In this document: positions 54,722 to 64,000 of the stretch, in pieces | Layout of the letters: every line of letters starts with the position of its first letter | How positions within the stretch are numbered: the stretch's first letter is position 1 | Source of the DNA: Rosellinia necatrix | Lineage: Eukaryota; Ascomycota; Sordariomycetes; Xylariales; Xylariaceae | Assembly: GCA_021209875.1 (NCBI GenBank) | Contig: JAGYVD010000004.1 | Coordinates: forward strand, 1,054,001 to 1,118,000 | DNA: 64,000 nt | Direction of reading: 5' to 3' | Notes under the pieces: generated by a model | Database searches by the model: none | The model's input: the letters and a program-made list of their open reading frames with translations, nothing else | Told to the model about the DNA's origin: nothing | Position numbers and translations under genes: made by a program

Positions 54722-55605
54722 GTATAAACTAATATAACTAAAATTAACCAGCTTTATAATACTATATTTTATAAGCTATATATATATTCTTTATAATTTT
54801 TATTATTTACATAAAAGCTAGCCTTTATTAGCTACTTTAATAAATATCTTTTTATGTATAACCTCTTAGATTAATTATATATTTTTAATGCTGTTTAATT
54901 CTCTATTTTTATGTTCAGGTATTGATTTAATAACTTTAAATCATTTTCAAAATATTATAAGACTTTATAACAGCTTATTTGCTAATTTTATTGTATTTAT
55001 TATATATTTTTATATTATTCAAAAAATTTAGGTTTTTTTATATTTAATAATTATTATCATAAAAAATTTATGAGATATCAAAGTTTAAACCAAAAATATA
55101 AAATAAATATATGCCATTAAATAATATATATTATTTAATAACAAACTATATTATATAACTTACTTGTTCTTATGAAAAAAATACGATGTTTTAAATTCCT
55201 GTATATATTAATTAAAAATTTTTTTATTTAATCATTTCATAATTAACTTTTATCATCAATAAAACTTATTCCAAGCTTTTATTTTTTTATTCTAGCACAT
55301 AAAAATAAGCTAACAATAACGGAGTACTGCTTTATTAATATGCCAAAAATACAGCAGCAAAAATAAAGCTAAAAAATAAGCAGTAACGGCATTAATACAT
55401 GCTAAACAACGGTCTATTAAAATTACAGACGCCAGCCAAGGTTTAGAACGCTCATATATCGACTTTAGCCGGTATAAGGCCCAAAGGTAATCCCTTTCCG
55501 CCTCCCCGCTAAGGAACGTAAAACCAATGCAAAAGAACCGCTGGCAAGCATCAACTCCAATCATATCTAGTAAAGGCATGCTGTACTTATTCGTCTTATA
55601 AGTAC
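54722..55605. repeat. Duplicated MULE 3' segment, copy B
   Basis: The left part is mutated AT-rich sequence. From about 55310 to 55450 the damage fades, and the segment merges into normal coding sequence of the transposase on the minus strand. Copy A abuts it on the left, so this is a head-to-tail duplication of about 0.9 kb. Confidence 0.7.
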
Positions 55606-55828
55606 AATCCAATATTAGGACATCTGGGTATGCTTGGAGGTACGCCATCGATTTGGGGTGCGCAAATAGAACAGCTGTAGCTCGGCCATCTGGATCTGTT
55701 TGGAATTGACTCCAAAAGCCCTCTTGAAACAGCTGGCCCGCAAGGGCTTGTATTGTGCTTCGCCTGGCGGCTGCAATCCTATTATAGACATCTTGCTGTG
55801 TCGCTATTGTATCGTAGTGCTGGCGCAT
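55310..55828 (-). pseudogene. Mutator-like (MULE/Hop-type) transposase, catalytic-domain fragment
   Basis: The 172-codon frame contains the first half of a MULE transposase domain, the DDE recombinase that cuts and inserts Mutator-type DNA transposons. Visible motifs are LDCTYKTNKY (first catalytic Asp at residue 74), the block FTFLSGEAERDYLWAL at 104-119, ILIDR with the probable second Asp at 139, and FWHINKAVL at 161-169, the usual zinc-binding C..H region with the Cys replaced by Tyr. The frame stops after about a fifth to a quarter of a usual 700-840-residue protein. Downstream on the minus strand the same frame goes on (KAWNKFY...) through TAG and TGA codons that fit Gln or Trp codons hit by RIP. 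Residues 148-160 are unusually rich in Leu, Phe and Ala, also as expected from RIP. The ATG is internal, and the frame is open further upstream. Confidence 0.88.
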
Positions 55829-56230
55829 ATGCGTCCTGATCTCTTTAGGGGCAATACCAGCATTGGTAAGGCTGGCAAGAGTAGACTTCTCCTCTGTAGA
55901 CAGTACTCGGTGTGCTGGGTGGGCTATGGGGTGTGGGCTTGGATCGTGGTTATGAATAGAAAACCGTTTATCAGCACGATGTTTAATAGTCCAAGTAGCC
56001 TTATCTGACGACTCTTTGGTAGATCGAAAATGGGCAGCCGGTCCCTCGAGTAGTCGTTTTTCGCTGTCGTTCTTTTGGTATACTAGGAGGCCGGGAAAAG
56101 CGGTCGCATGAGTATGTGATTCTCAATTTACCGCTGTTCTCCTTTGTTGACCTGATCACAGTGGGAACGAGTTATATTCGAGGTTCACGTCTAATTTGCA
56201 GAGGGGACGGCCTGGGTGCTCTGATAGACG
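55829..56230 (-). pseudogene. Mutator-like transposase, N-terminal DNA-binding part, frameshifted
   Basis: Upstream of the catalytic fragment the same frame continues to about 56016, with KESSDKATWTIKHR and HNHDPSPHP, typical of the FAR1/WRKY-GCM1-like DNA-binding region of fungal MULEs. Just upstream the matching sequence shifts to another frame, with SCDR and RKTTRGTGCPFSIY, so at least one indel lies near 56015-56020. A second shift near 56150-56175 joins VIRSTKENSG to a third frame with NLEYNSFP. Base composition is normal, with no RIP, so these are indels rather than RIP damage. The element cannot make a full transposase from this locus unless small introns hide here, which I could not show. 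Confidence 0.75.
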
Positions 56231-56385
56231 AAGTCGTTTAACAACAGTAGCCGCGTAGTCGTCGGGCGACGGCGGTCGTTTTCGGTTTGGGGCTGCGATA
56301 ATTTTAACGACGGCAGTAATAGAGACAGCGGCTAAAAGGCGTTGCCTGAATGTGTTTTGGGGTTTGTAGGGTATGCGGCGGTGGT

Positions 56386-57315
56386 CTAATCGTATAAGGG
56401 GATCGGTAGACGGGGTTGCAGGGGCCTGGTTGGGGTGTTGGAAACGGTCGAGTAGAGCGTGGGAAATGTGTGCTGTATAAACGTGTATATATTTTTTCTC
56501 GTCGCGATGTGTGAACAGAAGTCGGGTCTAGAAGAATAGGTTAGCTTAGATGGATCGGCATGGGATACAGCTCTTTTTACTGTGATAGGTTTATTCGCGT
56601 TTTTATTACTCTCCGTATTTTTGTCGCCGGTTTTGGAGCGGTTCGAGCATGACGGCTGGCACGACGACTGGGCACGGCTAATTAGGACGGCGGTAATAAA
56701 AGGCTCAAACGGACGGAATCGATCGCGACGGCGCTTGACAGGCCACCGTGGCCGCAGTACAGCGCTCGAGTCGAGATAAGGCAAAACCAGCTTTTCGTCA
56801 AAAAGGAAGTGGTAGAGGAAACATAGGTCGTATGTGCGCGGGCCGACGGCTAACTGGGGGGTAGTCCAGAGGATAGTAAAAGGTCGATATATGACGCCAT
56901 CTACGATTTGCTGTCCCTCGGCCGGCGTTAACGGTACCAGGCGTCGAGGCCCACGTAATAACGCGGTTATAAAATGGACTCGTCCCTCGTAGGGCACTCC
57001 GTCTGTCATACAGTTAACCTTGAGGCTGAGCGGGTGCTCTGCTAGATCGGGGAGAACAACATGGTGAGTTTCCTCGTCGTTGCCGTCGGCCCTGTCGCAG
57101 TCACCGTCCTGCTCGGAGTCGCTGCTGTCCTCCTCTTCATTACTGCAACGCCTGCGACGGCGGCTATGTCGAACACCTATTGCTAATAGGTGGGCTCTCG
57201 TCCATTTGATCGGTTGTTGCCATAGGGTCTTGTCGCGGGCTAGCAGGGCGTGGAGCGAGTGTTGTGTGAGGTCGATGGTCGTTGTCACTATCGCTGCCAC
57301 TGTTGGTGTTGTCAT
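56386..57315 (-). CDS. Uncharacterised 309-residue protein
   Basis: I do not recognise this protein. It begins MTTPTVAAIV and has a basic cluster at residues 51-56 (SRRRRR) followed by an acidic Ser/Asp/Glu stretch at about 59-82. The middle part (residues 99-182) reads like a folded domain with FTILWTTPQLAVGPRTY. Next come another basic patch at 194-202 and a polar, low-complexity C-terminal third. No signal peptide or membrane segment is seen. The frame is open without a Met for about 65 further codons upstream, so the start could differ. About 375 open codons at normal GC would be rare by chance. The next frame is also open from about 56540 to 56150 and enters the transposase N-terminus. 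The ORF could therefore be an upstream exon or a frameshifted part of the same transposon, or a separate gene carried by it. Confidence 0.5.
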   Translation of the reverse strand: MTTPTVAAIVTTTIDLTQHSLHALLARDKTLWQQPIKWTRAHLLAIGVRHSRRRRRCSNEEEDSSDSEQDGDCDRADGNDEETHHVVLPDLAEHPLSLKVNCMTDGVPYEGRVHFITALLRGPRRLVPLTPAEGQQIVDGVIYRPFTILWTTPQLAVGPRTYDLCFLYHFLFDEKLVLPYLDSSAVLRPRWPVKRRRDRFRPFEPFITAVLISRAQSSCQPSCSNRSKTGDKNTESNKNANKPITVKRAVSHADPSKLTYSSRPDFCSHIATRKNIYTFIQHTFPTLYSTVSNTPTRPLQPRLPIPLYD

Positions 57316-58000
57316 GGATGGGCTTAGGAGAGCATCACGCGCGAGATCGGAAGAGGATTGAGAGGGGACGGTGGATAGGGATGGGACGTAGTGGGATTGA
57401 CAGCCAGGGAAATCATTTAATTCATTGGCATGCCTTGGGCGATGACAGAGGTGGATGTGTTTACAAAGATGCGCGTGATGACGCTGTGGTGGCTGACTTG
57501 ATAGTAACAGGGTTAAGGGTTAGTTTTGTGGCTGTCAGTTTCTCTAGGCTAGTTGGCTGGAATATAGGGGGTCAGTGGGAGACAGAACGCTAAACATATA
57601 GCCCGTGCCCCACAAGGAGCGGGATTAGTCTAATTACTCACCGTTTACCTGAATTGTCCGGTAGCTGCGGGGATAGACACCGCCTACCTATTCGTCGCTA
57701 TCTGCCCAGCTCGATACTACACTACAGGACACCGCCTTCTAAGTTCGTCACCGCCTACTTTATCGTGAGTAACGAAAGCAAGGACGCGCTTCTTAGAATG
57801 GTCATCCAATAAATCGATTACAGTGGACTGAAGGGTATCTTTTAAAACTAGAGAAACAGCCATCATACAGCTTAGATTGATCTTGTACACCTATGCCAGG
57901 ATTAGGAATGTTAGCTTGGGTATAAAACAAGGGTGTTGACCAGGGTGATGGCCAGGGTAGTGGCCAGGGTCTGTATAATTATCCCTGTTTGTAGTTTTAT
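57316..58000. other. Unmutated GC-normal flank, no gene assigned
   Basis: This is the continuation of the only RIP-free island. It contains a motif CACCGCCT(A/T)C repeated three times (about 57679, 57729 and 57749) and a 12-bp tandem repeat at 57932-57972. It may be the terminal region of the Mutator-like transposon, but I found no convincing terminal inverted repeat partner. Plus-strand open frames of 60-100 codons here (for example 57282-57593) show no coding signs. Confidence 0.45.
57932..57972. repeat. 12-bp tandem repeat, three units
   Basis: GTGTTGACCAGG, GTGATGGCCAGG and GTAGTGGCCAGG follow one another near the right edge of the unmutated island. Within about 50 bp the sequence turns AT-rich. 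Confidence 0.8.
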
Positions 58001-58258
58001 ATTTAAATTGTATAAAAAAAGTATAACTATTTTTAAACCAGCGGATTTATTAAACTATTAATAATAATGATATAGTTTTTTTTTAATTAATTCTAGCTTT
58101 TTTAATTTTTATTATTATTTTAACTATAATATTAATTTTAACCATGTTTTTAGCCGTTTTTTATGTTAATTAACGTTTTTAAGCTGTTTTTAATTAGTTT
58201 CACTATATTGTATAGCTGTAATAACGTTTATATTATAATTTTAACATTATAATTATTA
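58001..58258. other. AT-rich DNA between island and hairpin repeat
   Basis: Mutated AT-rich sequence without open frames. No partner copy was recognised. Confidence 0.5.
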
Positions 58259-58327
58259 ATATGGTAGTATAGTTTACTAAGGGTAGTGTGGTATTGAGTC
58301 TGTAAAAGTGTGATGTAGATTAGATGG

Positions 58328-58358
58328 AGGCTTCTGGTCCCGCAGGGACCAGAAGCCT
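58328..58358. other. Perfect 14-bp hairpin, GCA loop
   Basis: AGGCTTCTGGTCCC pairs fully with GGGACCAGAAGCCT around GCA. A bacterial-style terminator is excluded by the eukaryotic repeat context. Confidence 0.85.
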
Positions 58359-58392
58359 TTTAGGCTAGGTTACCTTATCTAAGCTACACAAT

Positions 58393-58425
58393 CCTTATCT
58401 AGCTAGCTCCGCTAGCTAGATAAGG
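58393..58425. other. Perfect 15-bp hairpin, TCC loop
   Basis: CCTTATCTAGCTAGC pairs fully with GCTAGCTAGATAAGG. Each arm contains one GATA-type box. The same hairpin, with a TGC loop, survives at 11242-11274 in the mutated copy. Confidence 0.85.
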
Positions 58426-58450
58426 AGCCCCCCCCTTTCCTGACTGCGTC

Positions 58451-58580
58451 ATATGGTTTCCTAAGGGTAGTGTAGTATTAAGTCTGTAAAAGTGTAATAT
58501 AGATTAAATAAAAGCTTCTGGTCCTGCAAGGACTAGAAGCTTTATTAAGCTAGGTTATTTTATTTAAGCTATATAATTTG
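58451..58580. repeat. Double-hairpin small repeat, truncated tandem unit
   Basis: A second unit directly follows the first, offset by 184-192 bp. It is mutated, and the first hairpin is still legible at 58512-58543. It is cut off at the border of the R-family LTR, before its second hairpin. Confidence 0.7.
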
Positions 58581-58886
58581 TAACAGTAGTGTAGAACGAT
58601 TTGGCAATTAAGCCAGGAATCCCTATTTTAGGGATCTTTTAAGCAGAGGATGCATATATATAAAATGTAGTTCTGATGCTGCATTTGCAAACGTTACGCG
58701 CTTGGGGTAAGAACAACTTTTAAGATCGTTTTTGTTACGTGATTAATATATATAAATACCTATAGCTTATTATATTAAATAAAAGCTTTTTAATAAATTT
58801 GATTATTTATATTAAATATTTTTTAAATATTATTATATTTTTAATAATTAATAAATTTTTTTATAAATTAATTTATATTTTTATTA
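58581..58886. repeat. R-family LTR, copy D3
   Basis: 306 bp, from TAACAGTAGTG to a mutated CTGTTA-type end. The left 160 bp are nearly unmutated (CCAGGAATCCCTATTTTAGGG is still present), while the right 140 bp are fully mutated. The pattern is the mirror image of D1. Confidence 0.65.
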
Positions 58887-61800
58887 AAATTATAAGCTTA
58901 GTTTATTATAAAACAAGTGTTTTTTTTAAAAGTTATAATTTATTTAATTTTAAAATATAAAATCGTTTATTTAAATTTTTATATAGCGATTATTATTTAT
59001 TTTAACTAAATTTTTTATATTTTAATTTTAAAGCTTTAAATTTTATTATAGCTTTTAATATAAGCACTGCGTTATTTTTGCTTTTATAATAACAGCTTTA
59101 ATTATAATAATTAAAACAAATGCTTTTTTAAAAACTATTTATAATTAAAATCGCTAGTATATTTATTTGAAATATTACGTTTAAATAAAAAATATTTAAA
59201 CGTTTATTAATTTTAATAATAAAAGCTTAATATATAATTTAAATTTGTTTTTATATAATTAACGCAAAAATTAGCTATAACATATTTTAAACAAATAAAA
59301 AAAATATAACATATAAAAATATATATATAAAAAGCTTTATATAAAAATTTTAACCGTAGAAACTTTTAATATTTAATATTTTTAAATTTATTATTTAAAA
59401 ATTATTACCAAGCTTTTAAATGTTTAAACAGAATATTTTATTTAGTTTTAAAATAAAGCTTATTTTTAATCGCGCTATATAATTATATATAAATAAATTA
59501 ATAAAACAGTTAATATTATATATATAAAATTGCTATTAATATAAATATTAAAAACTTTAATTTTAGTTTAAAAATTTAATTTTTATTTTATATAATATAA
59601 TTTTGCTTGTTTTATTTTTTTATATTATTATTTAATAAAAATATTAAGCGATTATTATTAAAGCTTTTAAAATAGAATTAAAATAATAATGTAATATAAA
59701 AAATAAAAACAAATATATTAAAAAGCGGTAATTTTAAAGCTTTCCGTCGTAAATAAAATGCTTATAGCAAAAAGTTTTTAGCAGCAGTAAATGTTTATAT
59801 AACACTTAATTAAAAGCGTTAATAATTTATTATATTAATTAAACGTAAGCTATTAAAAAAAAATATGCTTATTTTAATAAAATATAATAAAATTATTAAT
59901 GCTATAATTTATAAATATAAGATAAAAAGCAAAAAAAATACGTTTAAAATATTTGCAAGCTTAGCAGGCTAATAAATATAAAACAGATTTTTAATTAACG
60001 TAATAGCATATTAAAATAATAAAGCTTAAAAAACGCGCTAAAATAATTTAGCCGGCTAAAAAGGTTATAAGTGCTTATGTTTAAATAAAACTAAAAATAT
60101 TTATTTTTAGCTTTTTAAGCTTTATAATAAGCTTTAGTTTGCAATTAATAGAACTAATATATGTTAGCTTAATAAAATCTGGACTAAGACTACAAAAATT
60201 AAAAAAATTAAAAAACAGTAGCTTTATATATGTTATAAAAACCTACGTAGCAAAATTATTAACTTAAATTAAAAAATTAATAAAAAAAAATAATAGTTTA
60301 AATAATATAACAAACATTAATAATAAAAATTAAACTATTTTAATCTTAATATAACTTTTATAATAATTAATTTAATTTTATTAAAAAAATTATTAGTAAC
60401 TTGGAAGTATTTTTATAATCAGATTTAAAAATATGTTTTATTAAATAATATATTAATTAATAATTATAAAATATTATATTTAATTAATAATAAAAAGCTA
60501 TTAAAACTTAAATTTTTATTTTAGCTAAAAATAAAAATATAATTTACGTAACTATTTTATAGTTTTTATTTTAAATAAAAGCAGAAAAATTATTTAAAAA
60601 TATTATTTAGTTTTAAAAAACTTATTAATAAATATAGTATTTATTAATCTAGCGTTAATAAAAAGTTTTATATAAATATTATTTTAAAAGCTTATTTAAT
60701 TAAAAAAAATCTAGTATTATAGTTTTAATTATTTATTACGTTTTAAAAATATAAAAACAATATTTTAATAGTTTAACTTATTAAAAATTATAACTTAGTT
60801 TTTTTAAATATAAACTTAATTTTTAATATTAAAACAAAGATTTAATATTAAATATAAGTAAAATATTATAAATAATTTTAAATAGTGCTGTTAAATAAAT
60901 TATATTTAATTAATACCGGTATATTTTAGCTTATAAGCTATTTTAAAATCTTTTAAGCTAAAAAAACTTTAAAGCTTTTAATATTAATAATTAAAATATT
61001 TAAAAGCTATGCTTTATAAGCATTAATATATATAGCTAAAAATATATAAGTTAATAAAATCTTATGTATTAAATATAAAACGTATATTATTATATATATA
61101 ATATAATAAATATTTAAATAATTTTAAACAAAAAACTGCTTAACTTTTTAAAAGCAGCATTAAAATCTATTTAATTATTTAATAAAATATAATAAATTAA
61201 ATTAAACTTTAATAATTAAAAACAAATATATTAAATTAATTTATATATATTTTTAATAAATAAAACTATTATATAAGTTTTTTAAAAATTAAATAATTTA
61301 TACGTTAAACAAAAAACGTTATAAACTTATAATTTATATTATTAAAAGCGATTTAAATATTTTTATAATAGCTTATAAAAATAAAACTTAATATAAGCTT
61401 TAGCTAAAAAATTAAAAAATTAATAATAAGCTTTTTTTATTTTATATTAAAAAGCTTGTAAAAAATATTAAATAAGCTAGCAAAAAAAAATCGATAAAAT
61501 AAATAAACTATTAAATAAAGCCAGCTTATTATTAAAACTATAGCTAAAAACAGTTTAAACAGCGGCTTAATTATATAACAAAAACTTTTTTAAAGCTTAG
61601 AACTTTTACGCTTTTTATTATATGTTTAAACGTTAATTAATATAATATTACTAATAATGTAACCTAGCTTAAATAAAAGCGTTAATAAATAATTTATAAT
61701 TAAATTAAAACAGGATATATATATATAAATATTATATATATATAATAAAAAAAAAAAAGTTGCTACTAAAAACAGCAAGTATATAAAATTAAATTTTAAG

Positions 61801-64000
61801 CTTATATTAAATATTTAATTAAATATAAAATAACTAATTTATACTATATGTAAGTTTTTAATTATAAAAATAATTATTATTAAAAATATTAAATTTAATA
61901 AAAAGCTGTTTTATTTTAAAAACAAAAAAATTAATTATTAAAATCGAATAAACAGCAGTAAAAAAACTAAAAGCCTTAAACTTAATAAATAAACAGCAGT
62001 ATAAAATAAATAAAAAATAAAAGCTTAAAAATATATTAGATATAGTTTTTAAAAATATAAAAAATGCTTTAAATATTTTTATTTATAGCCTGGTTAATTA
62101 AACTAATAAATATAAGTTAAAAATAAATGTGTTAGCGGAGCAGATTTTAAACTAAAAACTAGTTTTTTAAATATAACAGCAAAGATTTATTATTTTAAGT
62201 ATAACTTTTAAACTAAAAATAGTTTTAGCAGAAAGCTTTAAAAATAAAGCAACTATAACGCGTAAAAAAAACAGTTATTTATAGCGTTTTAAAAGCATAA
62301 TAGATTTTATAATAATAAAAACGCTAATTATTAAACAAGCTAGTAAAAAATTAATTTTAATTAGCTAAACAAATAATAAAAAACTAGAAAAAACCTAAAT
62401 AAAATATAAATATATATATAAAATATTTTTATTTATAAACAGATTAAGCTGTAAAACTAAAGGTAAAAAACTAAATAAAAAGCTAAAAAATAATATAAAA
62501 AGTTTAACATTTATTACGATAATATATATAAAACTAAAAATTAATTTATTAAAAATTATATATAAAATATTTTTATAAAAATATTTTTTAAAATAAATAA
62601 AAGCTTTATATTTTAAAGATTACAAATATAAAATATTATATATTATATTTATAGCTATAGTATAATAATATAAAGCTAATTAATTAAAAGCTAGTTTAAA
62701 AATTAAATATATTAGAATAATTTTATTAAAAACTTTTATAAAATAAAAAAGCTTTAAAACTATTTTTGAAACAACTTTTAAAAAAAGTGTATAAAAAATA
62801 TTTATTATATAAAAAAAAGTTTTAAAAATAGTTTTAATAAAAAAATAAAAATAAACTATTGTTATATAAATAAATATTTATATATAAATTTAATAAAAAT
62901 TTTTTTTAAAAGTTTATAAAATAAAGCTAGTTATATAAAAAATTTATAAATAATAAATACGCTTTAGTTAATATATGCTATAACGTTTATAATAATTTTT
63001 TTTAAATAATAATAATAATTAATATATATTTTAATTTAAAAATTAAATAGTTTAATATAATATAAATATTTTTAAAGGTTTTAAATAGCAGCGAACTTTT
63101 TATGATATATTTAATATTAAATAGTTTTAAGCAGCAAAAAAGCTATATTATTAAATAAAGCTTTATATAAGCTATAAAACTTTTATTATTATAAAATAAT
63201 AAATTTTTAAATATTTTAAAACGTTTTAAGCTAATTATATCTAGCAAAAATTATATTTATTTTATATTTTAAATCGTAAAATATTTATTTTGTTTTATAT
63301 AAACGATTTTTTAGTTATATATAAAAAAAACAACAAAAAATTACCTGAAAATTATTAGCAGGATTAAAAAAGTTTACCAGCTTAAAAAATTAAAAAATAT
63401 CGTTTAATGTTTAAAAATTAAAATAATCTATAACTATATAAAAAACGATTATATTAATATATAATTAATATATTAAAAAAATCGCCGCTTGATTTAATTT
63501 AATTAATAACGCTTAAACTTTAAAAATATTACTTTTATATAACAAGCTGCTTAAATATATAAAGCAAGCTTTAAAAAAAAAAAAATTAAAACATATTAAA
63601 AAAAAATCGGCTTAATATTTTATATAATAATTATATTACGATTAAAAATAATATTTATAGCTGTATTATTATTAAAGTATTTTATAAACTTAAACTTAGA
63701 TTTTATAAAAGCAGCTGATTAAATAATTTATTATTTATATTATATAAAGTTTTTAAAATTATATATAAAAGCAGAGGTTTAACAGCCCAAGCTTTATTAA
63801 TTGCAAAAACATATTATTTATAAACAACGTAAAAACTAAGCGTTTTTTATATAAATATATTATATTTTTATTTAAAAATATAATTTTTAAAACTATTAAA
63901 TAAAATATAATTTTAACTTTTATAATAAAAACTAAAATTATTGCTTTAAGTTATATAGCTAAAAAATAATAGCTTTAAAACAGTTTTTAAAATTTTATAT
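58581..64000. mobile_element. LTR-element family R, copy 3, runs off the window
   Basis: Starts with LTR D3. From about 61548 to the window end the interior matches copy 2 (20909-21145, then 21365 to about 25000) without the two insertions seen there. The 2.67 kb at 58887-61547 has no counterpart in copies 1 and 2: it is either the part deleted from them or an insertion here. No open frames and no 3' LTR lie within the window. Confidence 0.6.

Larger units (their letters stand above)
58259..58450. repeat. Double-hairpin small repeat, intact unit
   Basis: A 192-bp unit from ATATGG to the next ATATGG at 58451. It holds two perfect hairpins: 58328-58358 (14-bp stem, GCA loop) and 58393-58425 (15-bp stem, TCC loop). 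It also carries AGATTAGAT at 58318-58326 and three TTATCT/AGATAA boxes. A mutated copy is at 11112-11306. It has no coding frame and could be a MITE- or SINE-like element or an excised LTR, and its terminal structure does not decide between them. Confidence 0.7.

Noticed and set aside
55700..56008. 102-codon plus-strand open frame
   Set aside because: Antisense to the transposase sequence, whose protein motifs are clear on the minus strand.
57505..57525. GGGTTAAGGGTTAG, resembling telomere repeats
   Set aside because: Only two imperfect units in GC-normal DNA, which is within chance. There is no array.
56582..57593. Several plus-strand open frames of 65-103 codons
   Set aside because: They lie opposite or beside the longer minus-strand frame, have Arg/Ser-rich shadow-type composition and show no recognisable motif.
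57316..58000. Terminal inverted repeat of the Mutator-like transposon
   Set aside because: No convincing inverted counterpart was found at the left side (53574-54740), where RIP may have erased it.
58328..58362. Hairpin followed by TTT that resembles a rho-independent terminator
   Set aside because: The sequence is a eukaryotic, RIP-mutated repeat region. The hairpin is part of a dispersed element and no gene precedes it.

Overview
This window looks like a gene-poor, AT-rich chromosome block of a filamentous ascomycete (Pezizomycotina). Most of it is A/T with no long open frames, and diverged copies of the same repeat differ mainly by C-to-T and G-to-A changes. That is the signature of repeat-induced point mutation (RIP). 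The species cannot be named from the sequence. Almost everything recognisable is a transposable element, and most surviving GC-rich islands are ends of elements (LTRs, LINE tails, small hairpin repeats).

Layout. 1-4498: mutated DNA with one dispersed repeat (2722-2969). 4504-9932: an LTR element with 5-bp target duplication TTTAG, split by a second copy of the same family in the opposite orientation (5674-8424, duplication TCCAG). 9938-17411: mutated DNA with a small double-hairpin repeat (11112-11306), a 257-bp tandem repeat (15128-15640) and microsatellites. 17412-27335: two copies of a family with 306-bp LTRs (family R). The second carries a 214-bp solo LTR (21146-21359) and a 1.55-kb non-coding LTR element (23300-24847). 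29196-42240: a tandem series of LINE-like units, at least the last two shortened on the left, sharing a GC-richer tail. 45994-46222: second copy of the dispersed repeat. 46234-53573: a 7.34-kb LTR element with 203-bp LTRs and target duplication GACTA. 53574-55605: a direct duplication derived from the 3' part of a Mutator-like transposon, one copy carrying a solo LTR. 55450-58000: the only sizeable unmutated island, holding a broken Mutator-like (MULE/Hop-type) transposase and an uncharacterised 309-codon frame. 58259-58578: tandem hairpin repeat. 58581-64000: a third R copy running off the window.

No host housekeeping gene, rRNA, tRNA or CRISPR was recognised. The most interesting points are a 12-bp GATA-type motif (AGATTAGATAAG) shared by LTRs of three otherwise unrelated families, a shared primer-binding-like box after the 5' LTR of two families (perhaps three), nested self-insertion, GC-rich hairpins in LTRs that escaped mutation, and transposase stop codons that look RIP-made. 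All boundaries were read by eye, without alignment software.
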